A DNA stretch of 27,158 nt from a virus, in IMG/VR virus record IMGVR_UViG_3300008117_006533, positions 1 to 27,158 of that record. One strand, given 5' to 3'. Under the pieces are notes generated by a model. That model ran no database searches. It worked only from the letters and a program-made list of their open reading frames with translations, and was not told the origin of the DNA. The position numbers were made by a program, and so were the translations under genes. This document shows, piece after piece, positions 1 through 9,800 of the stretch. Position 1 is the stretch's first letter; every line of letters begins with the position of its first letter.

Positions 1-455
1 GACTGTTTTAAGCCCGAACTTGGAGTCCATCCACCGGAATTTCCTGATGTATCTATGGCTCTGATTCTTCCATAATAAACTACATCAGATTGAGTAGAAC
101 TATCTGTTGCAGCTCCAGAGTTATTTGGTACGTCAATGGTAAAGACACTGGAAGTGGCTTTTCCTGTGGAGATTAGTGTTGCGCCCAAGGCATCGGCGTA
201 CAATTCATATTCATATTCTCTTACGTCTAAGTCCGATGTTGGCTCAAAGGAAAACATAACTGATTTATAATTTCCATATATAAAAAATGTAGAATCTTCA
301 ATTGATCCAGGTATGCTTTGATCTATTGGCGTCTGTATTCTTATGGATTCATAGGCGGAGTCAACTGCTGATAATTCAGTATTTTTTGCTTTAAGAACAA
401 ATAAATAATTTTGTCCTGGTTTTAATCCAGTAATTTTTTTTATAATTTTAGCCAT
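1..455 (-). CDS. Fibronectin type III-like tail protein, partial at left edge
   Basis: Translating the minus strand from the ATG at 455-453 gives 151 codons without a stop, running off the window. The start (MAKIIKKITGLKPGQNYLF) has the FN3 signature in which a Gly-Leu-x-Pro-Gly-x-x-Tyr turn precedes a strand; further on, RIRAIDTSGNSGGW matches the FN3 strand with Ala-x-Asp-x-x-Gly-Asn. FN3 domains are common in phage tail, baseplate and fibre proteins, where they aid assembly or surface binding. The start codon shares one base with the upstream stop (TAATG), so translation is probably coupled. Function beyond an FN3-bearing virion protein is inference; the C-terminal part is not visible. Confidence 0.75.
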   Translation of the reverse strand, partial: MAKIIKKITGLKPGQNYLFVLKAKNTELSAVDSAYESIRIQTPIDQSIPGSIEDSTFFIYGNYKSVMFSFEPTSDLDVREYEYELYADALGATLISTGKATSSVFTIDVPNNSGAATDSSTQSDVVYYGRIRAIDTSGNSGGWTPSSGLKQ

Positions 456-1435
456 TATTTTAATCCACCAATTGACTTAAATGCAATGTCTGATTTTATT
501 TCTTCATTAGAAAATGAAAGTTCATAATTTTTAGAAAATTCATATTTTTCTAGTGTGCACCTATTGCCAGAAGACGCCTGATTTTTTTCATTTAAAGTTT
601 CTATTTCAAAAGAAAAATCACCATAGATCTCTTCATATATCGAGAAAATATTTTCTTGTTCAATATTTATTGAATAGATATTTTGATTATCTTGTTTTGT
701 AGGTGCATATAAATCAATGTCTATTCCAGATTTGACAATTTTTTGCCCATCACCAACTGCAGATATTTTAGTAATTTTTACTCTTATTTTTCCGCAGTCT
801 GGTCCTTTTTTAGCGTAGAGTTTAAAATTTGGACCAGAAAATGTTCCAATTGCTTTAGCTCCGATTACAGTTGTGCTTTGATTATTCCAGATTCCTGTAT
901 CACCAAGATATGATATTGCAGCTATTCTAGTGTTTTCAGAATTTCCTGTAACAGAGACAGAATATAGATTTATTAAATTTTGACCTGAACCTGTTTGAGA
1001 TGCTATGTAGTTTAAGCCATTTGGAGACTCTGTTGATTGATAGTTATTCCCTACTTTTTGTATATATTGAATATTATCTTTGTGGTAATAAATATAGTAT
1101 TTACCCGCTGGCTGATTTCCTGCTAATACACTAGAAACTGATTTAAACCAGAGATTTTTTTTATAAAAATCTTCACTATTACCATCAATAATTAAACTAT
1201 ATGTTGGTGTATAAGTATTATTCACTTCATATACAACAAGATACGAATCTGAATCTATTGAACTTTTAATTAAACCATTTTCATAATAATAAAATCTACT
1301 TATATCTAAATCATCAAGATTGACATGAATCCAATCATTTATGGCTAAATTTTCAGATAAATTAGGAAAAACTATTTCCCTTCTAACTGAAGAATATTTA
1401 GTAGTAGAATTATCTATGTAAGTAAACCAGGACAT
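455..1435 (-). CDS. Unknown protein in tail/fibre gene cluster (326 aa)
   Basis: This 326-aa protein is not recognised. It is rich in Ser, Asn, Tyr and Ile with many alternating hydrophobic/polar stretches, the texture of a beta-rich virion protein, and has no obvious membrane segment or catalytic motif. It starts MSWFTYIDNSTTKYSS two bases after the fibre-like gene's stop and its own stop overlaps the next start (TAATG), so it sits inside a tightly coupled operon between a fibre-like gene and an FN3 gene. From position alone it is probably a tail or baseplate component. Base composition is AT-rich like its neighbours. Confidence 0.7.
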   Translation of the reverse strand: MSWFTYIDNSTTKYSSVRREIVFPNLSENLAINDWIHVNLDDLDISRFYYYENGLIKSSIDSDSYLVVYEVNNTYTPTYSLIIDGNSEDFYKKNLWFKSVSSVLAGNQPAGKYYIYYHKDNIQYIQKVGNNYQSTESPNGLNYIASQTGSGQNLINLYSVSVTGNSENTRIAAISYLGDTGIWNNQSTTVIGAKAIGTFSGPNFKLYAKKGPDCGKIRVKITKISAVGDGQKIVKSGIDIDLYAPTKQDNQNIYSINIEQENIFSIYEEIYGDFSFEIETLNEKNQASSGNRCTLEKYEFSKNYELSFSNEEIKSDIAFKSIGGLK

Positions 1436-1437
1436 AA

Positions 1438-3012
1438 TTAAATCTCATTATACAATATTTCAAATTCATACGAATTCATTTTATCATCATCAATTTCTAT
1501 TTCGAATGTGGCATCAAAATAAAGGCCTCCGCCAATAACAACGCTCTGCTCTAAACTAGTTAAAACAATATTAGAATATGGCAATGCTCCAACAGACGCA
1601 TAGTAGTCATCTCTAGCCGAAGAATAGTCTATACTTTTTGCGCTAATTGGCGCTGATCCGTCAATGCCTGAGTGAGTATGAGTCCCGATATCCATTCCGC
1701 CAATACTGGCTCCTGGCGCTAACTGAATATTTCCAGTTATTGTACCGCCATCTCTTCTGAGATATTGAGGGTGCGCATCTTCATCTAAGTCGTCTAATTG
1801 AGAATGTGAAGACCTTAGACTATTTCTTTTTTCAGAATCAACTGGTATTGTATTGAATATATTTTTGTATACTTCTATATTTTCATCTTCTTCGGTTGAA
1901 AGAAGTCTTACTCTTTGGATCGCAATTGACTCTAACTGGACTATATAGTTCACATATCTTCTTTTTAGAACTATGTTTTGTATTAGGGCATCCATTCTCG
2001 CTGAGAATTGAATTCTTCTTTCTAAATAGTCAGTAGTTACAGAACCAAGATTTCCTGTGACTGAATTGCTTGCAGTTACAATTTCTCCAGCAAGTGTTGG
2101 ACACTCTTGTGATATTTGTGTTGTTGTGAAATCAAAAATAAGTGGTTCTATTACATTTGATTTAAATGACATTGCTGGGAGCAAGTAATTTGAATAAAAT
2201 GTTTGAGCTATATCAACACAGTCTCTTTTTAGTAGGTTTGAAAGAGTTTGTATTTCAGCTGTATACGAATTTACTTTAAGGGCAAAAAAGGATTGAAACT
2301 GTGCTGCGTGTGTCTTTGATATTTTTTCTATTTCTACTTCTGGTATTGTTGCGGCTGGCGTAATAATTTCTTTGGCCAACTGTTTCGTATAATGCGTAGC
2401 TGCTTTGGCCCAATCAGATAAATATTTGGCAATTTCACCTTCTGTCTCATCTTTATAAGCCTCCCCTAAATGATGTGTAACTATATTTCTTATAATCATT
2501 ACTTCATTTCTAATAAATGAAATAATTTTTTTAATCTCTATTAAATGACCAAACGTTGTGTGGCTAATAGAGAGATCATAGTTTTTTACTAAATCTCTGC
2601 AAGATCTACATAAGTGCTCCGATGCATACGCATATTCTTCATATGGAATATACGCAGGAAGATTCATTTTTTTTGCTATCTCTACATGTTTTGTAGCATC
2701 TTTCCAAACTGCTTTATGAGCTTTTTCTAGCTCTATATTTGCATATGCATTAATCTTTACTTTTTTTAAATTTTCTTCTATTTCTGCAAGTAACTCAGTT
2801 ATTATTGATTCTGAATAATATACATTTGATCTAACGTCTGAAATTGACGTTTGAGAAAATTCAGTAACATATTTTCCAGTTGTGTTTACGGTACTTGTTG
2901 CATTTAATATATCTTGTTTTTCCTGAAGGGATGATAAACTTCCAGACGTTTCTACATAGTTAGAAAAGGCACCTTCAACTGGGTTTGGTTGTCCTATTCC
3001 ATATTGTGCCAT
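1438..3012 (-). CDS. Tail fibre-like structural protein (524 aa)
   Basis: The 524-aa product has a long helical N-terminal and middle region (about residues 50-400, many Glu/Lys/Ile heptad-like stretches, one Cys pair in CRSC). A C-terminal region near residue 405 reads LDEDAHPQYLRRDGGTITG, the His-Pro-Gln-Tyr-Leu plus Gly-Gly-x-x-x-Thr-Gly pattern seen repeatedly in phage tail-fibre proteins, followed by a GTHTHSG segment also typical of fibre shafts and tips. It lies three bases downstream of the terminase gene. The fibre assignment rests on that short motif and on context; the helical N-terminal part is not recognised and could be a neck or baseplate connector. Confidence 0.7.
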   Translation of the reverse strand: MAQYGIGQPNPVEGAFSNYVETSGSLSSLQEKQDILNATSTVNTTGKYVTEFSQTSISDVRSNVYYSESIITELLAEIEENLKKVKINAYANIELEKAHKAVWKDATKHVEIAKKMNLPAYIPYEEYAYASEHLCRSCRDLVKNYDLSISHTTFGHLIEIKKIISFIRNEVMIIRNIVTHHLGEAYKDETEGEIAKYLSDWAKAATHYTKQLAKEIITPAATIPEVEIEKISKTHAAQFQSFFALKVNSYTAEIQTLSNLLKRDCVDIAQTFYSNYLLPAMSFKSNVIEPLIFDFTTTQISQECPTLAGEIVTASNSVTGNLGSVTTDYLERRIQFSARMDALIQNIVLKRRYVNYIVQLESIAIQRVRLLSTEEDENIEVYKNIFNTIPVDSEKRNSLRSSHSQLDDLDEDAHPQYLRRDGGTITGNIQLAPGASIGGMDIGTHTHSGIDGSAPISAKSIDYSSARDDYYASVGALPYSNIVLTSLEQSVVIGGGLYFDATFEIEIDDDKMNSYEFEILYNEI

Positions 3013-3015
3013 AGT

Positions 3016-4890
3016 TTAAAATGTCTTTCTTTTTATAGATGCGTTTGGTCTTGCTCTAAAAGATTTTTTATATCCAAATTTTGCTGGCAACAATGCATCC
3101 GCTCTAGATGGAATCTTGCTATCTATTTTATCATCATCTTCATTACTTTTTTTAAGTTGTGGCATAAAAAATGTATTTGAAAAACTTTCTGTTCTAGTTG
3201 CAAATTTGGCTTTATGTAAATCATTATAATTTTCAGTTATTGCTAAAAGCGCTAACATTAGGGCATCGTGAGCGTGATCTACTGCTGACCCTCCAGCTTC
3301 AAAAACAGGTCTTCCTGTCTGAGTTGTTCTTAAAACAACATAAGAAATCAGCTGCATATATATCTCTGTGTCTCTTTCAGAAATGTTTAAAACTTCTTTT
3401 TCTAGATACTGCCTAAGATTATCAACCATATATGGTTTAATTTCTTTTTTAACTATTTGCTTAGTATATGGATCTCTAATATCAATTGTTTCACTAAAAC
3501 TTACGCCTTTTACTTTCTCTCTTAGCCCACTAGGTGGATTTTCAACACCATATTTATGCAGAAGTTCTACCTGTACTTCTCCATATCCTCTGTCAACGTA
3601 TATATGTTTTGGTTGAAATATAGAATTAAGTTCTACAATTCTTTGAACTGCTTTTGTGAGAGTATACTCTGATTTTTGTATTTCTTCTCTGTAGCAAATT
3701 TTTACTTTATTTCTAAATCTTTCTTCTTCATATGAATCAGAACATACCTCAAGTACAACGATGTTTGTTCCTGCTCCGTACTTGTCCCAGTCAACACCAA
3801 TGGTATAGAAATTTCTTGCAGAAGTTACCTCTGCCCTATAATCCCAACCTGGATCAACAAAAGCTTTATCAACAAATTTTCTTGGATATACACCTTCTGC
3901 GTCTTCGCCCCAGTCTGCTTCTATTTCATGCCTATAACCAATTTCAGAATATTGTTCTCTAAATTCGTCTTCTTGTTCTTTGCTAAAAAATGGGTTGCAA
4001 TAAGATGGAAACCAAAACTCTTTAAATCTTTCTGATCTACACCATTCCCAAAACCTTTCTCTTCTACCAGTTGGGGTAGAAGCACCAATGAGAACTTTAT
4101 CTGGTTGATCTTCTGCGGTTTTCTGTAGCATAGCGTACAATGCGTCTAGGTCATCAGCATGCATGTAGTCCATTTCGTCTAAAACAATTACGTGTGCTTC
4201 CTGACCACGAGCTACGTCTGACTTTCCGCCTGAACGCATACCGGAAGTAAAGAATCTAATTGTTGATCCATTAGAAAATTGAATCATAAATTGCGGACTA
4301 GTTACTTTTCTAGTAATTGAATTAAGTACTATTTCATTTTTAGAAGCAAGTCTGACTATTTCTTGATAAATTAATTCAACATGAGATTTCATAGGTGCAA
4401 TAACAAGACATCTACCATCTTTGTGGGTATAACTATAGTGCAGCAATGCAATAGCCATACTAAATGTTTTTCCTAAACGACGACCAGCTCTTAAAACTTT
4501 TCTTAATGCTGGGTCACGCAAAATCAAAGTTTGATATACTCTTGTTTCTGCGTCAAGAAATTGTTTTGCCCAGATACATGGATCTTTTGCTACGTGTATC
4601 TGCCTTTGATACTCTGCAGATATTCCAGCTTCTAATAATTCTTGATCAATCTCAAAAGGTTCATCAATTAAAAGAGCTAACTCTCTGTTTGTTAAAGGCC
4701 TTTCTAAAATTGGCTCTCCATTTGCCCAAGCTAAATGATTTAATTTATTTTTAAATACCCATTCAATTCTATTTATTTGTTTTACAGTTTCTGGGTCTTG
4801 AAGTCTTATTATATCAATAAGATCTTCTCTTGAAAGTTTTTCAAGACTTTCTCTAAATCTTGTTGTTTTATTTTTTAATGTTGAACTCAT
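3016..4890 (-). CDS. terL: Terminase large subunit (DNA packaging ATPase/nuclease)
   Basis: TerL pumps DNA into the prohead and cuts it. At 624 aa the length is normal. The ATPase domain shows Walker A AGRRLGKT (residues 135-142), Walker B VIVLDEMD (about 234-241) and coupling motif GASTPTG (269-275). The RNase H-like nuclease has its acidic residues in IGVDWD (Asp367), YVDRGYG (Asp433) and VDHAHDAL (Asp538/Asp542). A helical extension of about 120 residues precedes the ATPase core. It lies between the 479-aa virion-like protein gene (stop six bases upstream) and the fibre-like gene. All catalytic motifs are intact and I saw no in-frame CGG codon. Confidence 0.97.
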   Translation of the reverse strand: MSSTLKNKTTRFRESLEKLSREDLIDIIRLQDPETVKQINRIEWVFKNKLNHLAWANGEPILERPLTNRELALLIDEPFEIDQELLEAGISAEYQRQIHVAKDPCIWAKQFLDAETRVYQTLILRDPALRKVLRAGRRLGKTFSMAIALLHYSYTHKDGRCLVIAPMKSHVELIYQEIVRLASKNEIVLNSITRKVTSPQFMIQFSNGSTIRFFTSGMRSGGKSDVARGQEAHVIVLDEMDYMHADDLDALYAMLQKTAEDQPDKVLIGASTPTGRRERFWEWCRSERFKEFWFPSYCNPFFSKEQEDEFREQYSEIGYRHEIEADWGEDAEGVYPRKFVDKAFVDPGWDYRAEVTSARNFYTIGVDWDKYGAGTNIVVLEVCSDSYEEERFRNKVKICYREEIQKSEYTLTKAVQRIVELNSIFQPKHIYVDRGYGEVQVELLHKYGVENPPSGLREKVKGVSFSETIDIRDPYTKQIVKKEIKPYMVDNLRQYLEKEVLNISERDTEIYMQLISYVVLRTTQTGRPVFEAGGSAVDHAHDALMLALLAITENYNDLHKAKFATRTESFSNTFFMPQLKKSNEDDDKIDSKIPSRADALLPAKFGYKKSFRARPNASIKRKTF

Positions 4891-4895
4891 AATAA

Positions 4896-6337
4896 TTACC
4901 CAAAGTGTGCTGCCATCATAGCAGCTTCTGAGCCAAGTAGGCTTCTTGCATTAAGTCTTGAATTTTGTATAGCCATAACGCCCCTTGATCTTGATGTTGC
5001 GGCTATTTCATTATCTTTAAAACCTGCTCCAAACATTGGTTTGTTCATTGACCCTTGCATTGATTTAACTGCTTCTTTGGCAAGATTCACACCTCCAGCA
5101 ACTATTTTACCAGCACCCTTGGAAATATCATATATTAATTGACCTGTTGCCAAAACATTTAATGGTTTTGCTATTGCGTTTAAGCCATGAACAGCAGTTC
5201 TGCCAGCAAACTTTGCTGCAACCATTTTTGAGCCTCCTGCACTAAGGTATTCTCCAGTCATGCTGGCTAGTTTTGCAGTTCCGTCGTAGTTTATTTACGA
5301 CTGATCCAGTATATTTTCCCCCAGCTCCAAAATCAGTCATAAATGTATTGAATGCTGTTGTGCCAGCTGTTCCAAAGCCAGCAGAAGATCTTATGACTGT
5401 ATTTACTAATACACTTTGAGCTTCTGTCATCAAAGCTGGATTAACTGCACCTGCAAAATATCCAGTTAATCTATTACTTAGTTCTCCTCTTGTCATTGTT
5501 GAAGCAACGGCTTTCATTGGATCATCTGCTATAGAAGATGCCATTGCCGCTCTGGAGGCTGCTAATCTTTCAGCAGACGTTGTAGCACCAAGTGGGCCTC
5601 TTGGCGCTATTCTTGCTGCATCTATAACGGCCCCAGGATTTGCAAGATTTTGTACTCTACCAATATTTTGAACAATTGAAGTTCTTTGTGATAAAGCTCT
5701 TGCTGCTTTAGTCCCACCAGCACCACCTCTTACGGCATCTATACCACCAGCTTTTGCTATGGTTGACTCAATATCAAAAAGATTACTTATTGTCATCATT
5801 CTACCAAGAACACCACCAGAATAGACTGCTCCTTCTCTTGCGGTTATTCCTTTTTCTGCTGCTTTTGCGGCAACCTTTCTATTTTTCATTGCTAAGTCAG
5901 CGAAGCCAGACATCCCTTGGAATGGAGTGTAGAACCCAAGAGATTTTTGTCCAGTTAAAGATGTAAGACTATTAAATCTTCCAAATGCTCTGGGGCTTAA
6001 GTTTGAAGCTACAGACTGTTTCAAAAATGGTGTTGTGCCAGCTCTTGCTGCTTTTCTTTCTGCAGCTCTTCTTAATGGACCGATCCTAGAATTCCCACCA
6101 AAAAACATACTTCCTGATCTAGCAACTGGAGCATCTCCTACAAATGAGCCCATTCTTTGAGCTCTGGCAAGTTTTCTTCCGGTAGTTCCAGCAGCAACAT
6201 CAAATCTACCACCGATTTAATAATGTTCTGTAGTATCTTCCCGCGTTAAACATTGCGGTAGTTGATATGCCAGGTATAGACTCTGCCATATCAAAAATAA
6301 ATGGAGTTTCAACTCCAGTAACTGGATCTACGGCCAT
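4896..6337 (-). CDS. Gly/Ala/Arg-rich virion-like protein, 479 aa, needs two +1 frameshifts
   Basis: Three open frames join into one gene if the ribosome skips one base twice. It starts at the ATG at 6337 (TAATG overlap with the upstream stop) and reads 41 codons to RYYRTLLN. Skipping C6214 of a CGG codon continues as GGRFDVAAGTTGRKLARAQR and on for 310 codons to VVNKLR. Skipping C5283 of a second CGG continues as GTAKLASMTGEYLSAGG to the stop at 4896. Composition is the same on both sides of each junction, whereas the unshifted tails (TAG after CGG TGG; RNCKTSQHDWRIP) are short and bring Cys and Trp foreign to this protein. Function is unknown; basic, Gly/Ala-rich and next to TerL, it may be a virion or DNA-ejection protein. 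Alternative: three separate ORFs, with the last starting at 5225 behind AGGAGG (5233-5238). Confidence 0.7.
5281..5283 (-). other. CGG +1 frameshift site D
   Basis: Zero frame reads CTA CGA CGG AAC and then ends 12 codons later. Skipping the C gives GGA ACT GCA AAA CTA GCC AGC and enters exactly the frame of the following 128-aa segment. This is the weakest of the four sites because that segment also has its own possible RBS and ATG. Confidence 0.6.
6212..6214 (-). other. CGG +1 frameshift site B
   Basis: Zero frame reads TTA TTA AAT CGG TGG TAG and stops. Skipping the C of CGG gives GGT GGT AGA TTT GAT and enters the long downstream frame. That frame is closed just upstream by TAA and has no ATG until 6153, 20 codons after the junction. 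Confidence 0.75.
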
Positions 6338-6870
6338 TAGCCTCTTCTTCCGTTATGCATACCAAATACTATGTTGCCGGTTGCGTTTAGCCTATCCGCA
6401 GTCAATAGCGATTGATTATAGAATGGTGATTGACTCATTATTTGCGAATTTTTTCTTGCCACTCCAACAGTGTTGTCAATTACTCCAGCAACTCCCACAG
6501 CAGCACCGATTGCTCCGCCAATTATTGAGCCTCTTAAACCGCCCATAAATCTTCTTCCGCCAGCTACGCCTATACCAGTTGCAATTCCAATGCCTGCAGC
6601 AGCGCCTACTGCACCAGTATTATAACCAGTTCTTCCTAAATTTCTTGTTCTAGCTACCTGTGAGGCAACAGGTATACCACTAGCCATAATTGCCATTGAA
6701 GGTGTTAGGTCAGTCCCTAAAACTGCTCTGTCTGCTTCTGGATCGTCAAAAGCTATATCCATAGCAGCAGATGTCATTGCTGGAGCTACTTCTCCACCAA
6801 AACCCTGTATTGCCTTATAGCCAAAATAAGCTCCTGCCGCAATTGCGGCCTTTTTCCCTACCCTAATCAT
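6337..6870 (-). CDS. Glycine-zipper membrane-active virion-like protein (177 aa)
   Basis: The 177-aa product begins with a hydrophobic Ala/Gly segment (KKAAIAAGAYFGYKAI). It also has a long Gly/Ala-rich hydrophobic region around residues 80-140 (GAVGAAAGIGIATGIGVAG and IIGGAIGAAVGVAGVI) with repeated small-x-x-x-small spacing, the hallmark of glycine zippers that pack in membranes. I recognise no family. Between the exonuclease/membrane gene and the 479-aa gene it is probably an internal virion or ejection protein inserted into the host membrane, but this is inference. Its stop TAA overlaps the next ATG. The start at 6870 lies ten bases after the previous stop. Confidence 0.7.
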   Translation of the reverse strand: MIRVGKKAAIAAGAYFGYKAIQGFGGEVAPAMTSAAMDIAFDDPEADRAVLGTDLTPSMAIMASGIPVASQVARTRNLGRTGYNTGAVGAAAGIGIATGIGVAGGRRFMGGLRGSIIGGAIGAAVGVAGVIDNTVGVARKNSQIMSQSPFYNQSLLTADRLNATGNIVFGMHNGRRG

Positions 6871-6879
6871 TTTTACCTC

Positions 6880-9800
6880 TTATGAACCGTATAGGTGATT
6901 GTATTTTCCTGGTCCCATTTTATAATGAGAAACTTTATTTCTATCTAAATTACCAACAACCCCAGCTGTAACCAATGGGTCTCTTCTTGCAGAATTTTGG
7001 GCTGTAATCTGTTGATTAACCTGATTAAAATCCCTTATTGACATTTGACCAATATTATTTTCTGTTGGTTGAGCCTCCATAACTTCATTATATAATTCAT
7101 TTTGTTGACTCTTTTTTCCTATATAGTAACCAGCACTAAGGGCTGCTACACCTGCAATAGCCGTATAAATACTTGGTTTCATTGCCGCAATTCTATTTCT
7201 TATATGCTCATCTCTTGCTAGCCTGTCTGCAAGTATCCCAGTTCCTCCGATGCCGTCATCTACTCTTACTCTACCAAATCTTGCACGTATAGCAGGAAAT
7301 AACCCCGTATCCTGAGAAGCTTCTCTTAAAATAGATTTAAATCTTTCTAATCTTGAAGTTGCGGAAGCTCCTCTAACCAAATCACTGGCTGCGTCAGTCC
7401 CAACTCTTGCTGCTTCTCTATGAGCTTCGTCACTTAATCTTGGATATAGTGTAGCAAACTCTCTGTTGATTCCAGCTAATTCAAGTTCTGCGCCTTTTTG
7501 TAGCAAAAGTTCGTCAGACTCTGCTTGTACAGAACCTATCAAACTTCTTAACATGCTGACCACTCCTTCAGCACCTTCTCCTTTTTCTATGGTTCCAATA
7601 CCAACGCCTCTTTCAAAATAAAGTTGTCTAAACTTTTCAAAAGCCTCTGCTCCTTCTGCCTCTCTTGCTCCAGCAAAGATAGTTCTTAGTTCGGCTATTT
7701 GTTCAGCAGTGTTTAAGCCTGCAGCTTGCATTTCTTCTGGACTGCCAGAAGCTAAAAACCTACTTGTTACATCATATATGCTTTCAGCTTCAACACTTGC
7801 TCTTCTTGCTGCTGCACTTCCCTCTTTTACGCCACCACCATAAATTAAGTTGACTGTTGGGTTTACTTCTTCTGATGCTCTATTTGCTATAGAAAATCTT
7901 ACTCTATTTGATCTTGAATTTAATGCTTGATCACTAAAGAATGCAACTCTATTTCCTGCTTCATCTAAAGTTTCAGCTTGCTCCAGAATTGTTTGTGGCA
8001 AAAGCGCTATATTATCCGTTGCAACAATTGCTTTTTGTGATCTTACGGTAATTGTTTCTAGATCACTTAAATATCTTACATTATTTTTTAGTTGGTCTTG
8101 GAATGCAAGTGCTCTTGCTGACACTTCTGCTGCATCTCCTCCTGGAACAAGTGGTCGCATTGCTGATTCTATCATCTCAACATTTTGAGCTGTTAGATCA
8201 GCTGTTATTTCAGAAATTCCAACCATTGTAGATCTAACTCTTGGATCCATTGATGCGGATGCAATTCCGATTTTTGATAAAGTATCTCTATACGCTTGAC
8301 GTGCTGCTTGAGAGATTGGATCATGAGGACTTCTCATTAGTCTAGCTATCCCTGGCGGTACACCAGTTGGATCATCCATTGTATTATAACCAATATGTTC
8401 TCTAGTTGATCCAAGCGCATCTATTAGTGCTGCTTTATTTACTTCTTCTGTAAGAGAACCTGCGGCTGTATTAAAATTTCCTCCCATTAGTATAGCGTTT
8501 GTTTCAGTAATATTTCTGGCTTGAACTGGAGTTATACCTAATGTTTGTATAGTTGGTTGATTTACTGGTAATTCATCTTCAATACCTAATGATCTAATTC
8601 TTTCTAAATGTCTTCTAATAAATGCTCTTGGATCACCAAAACCATCTGGTAAATCCATGGATGTTTGCACTAATGGATCTTCTCCTGGAGTAAATAATCT
8701 AAATGAACCAGTATCTGGATCAAATTTTAATCTAGCTGATCCACCTTCAGCGCCTGGTACTACCGATGCTAGCGGTAAATCTAATTGAACGTTATTAATT
8801 GCTTGAGTTTCCAATAAATGTCTATACACAACTTCTGGCAAATATCTTGGATCTGCCAAGTTTACTGTTGCAACAATAGCCCTTGAAGATTGGGTGTTTA
8901 TTCTAATTGCGTTTATACCATTTAGCGTACTTTCGCTTAAACTGCCTGCAGATGAATCATCTAACCAATCTAATTGCTGTAGATATTCTATTGTTTTTTT
9001 AGTTACCATTGTGTCTGTCGTGTCAATGTGAGATGCTTGACTGGTTGATAATACTCTAAATAATTCCATAGCTTCTTCATTTCCAGCTTCAGCTTCTCTG
9101 CCAAGAATTTCTAGAAAATTTGTAGATTGAATGACGTTTTCCAAACCAAATGGTTTTACTGCTTCTCCAGCTAACCTAGCCTGACTAAGTGCTTGATCTG
9201 ACAATAAAGTTTGAATACCTAAGACTGCTCTTTCGTTTGGGCCAAGGCCAGAACTAGCTATTCTACTTGCTAATTGATTGTTTAATCTTTCTTTTACAAG
9301 ACCTAAAACGTCAACTAAACCACCATTTCTCATTCTTTGCTCAAATCTGCCAATTATTGCTTCATCGGCATTGACTGACCTAGCTGATCTTGCCATCAAT
9401 CCAACGTCAAATTGACCGTTGTATGCAACGAAGTAGGAATCGTCTGCAGAAAGCCTAGAAAAAAGATTTTCATAATAAGATTTTGCTTGAGCTCTTCCAG
9501 CTGCTGTTTTTAAATCAAATATATTTGCTGGATCTATTCCAGCTCTAGCACTGGTGCCAAATTTTGTTTCTCTTGCTATAACAGCTTCATCAAGGCCAGT
9601 TACCCTTCTTAGATCATGTGGGTCTGCAGCTACATAGCCTGATAATTCCGCTGTTTTAAATCTTGATCCAAGCTCAACTGAAGGATTTAATGTTATTTGT
9701 CTTACTCCTCCAACTTCTCCAATTGACCCTTCTTTCATTGATATTGATCTTACAATATCTATATCTGTAACACCAGTAGTTTCTGTGTCTCCAAAAAATA

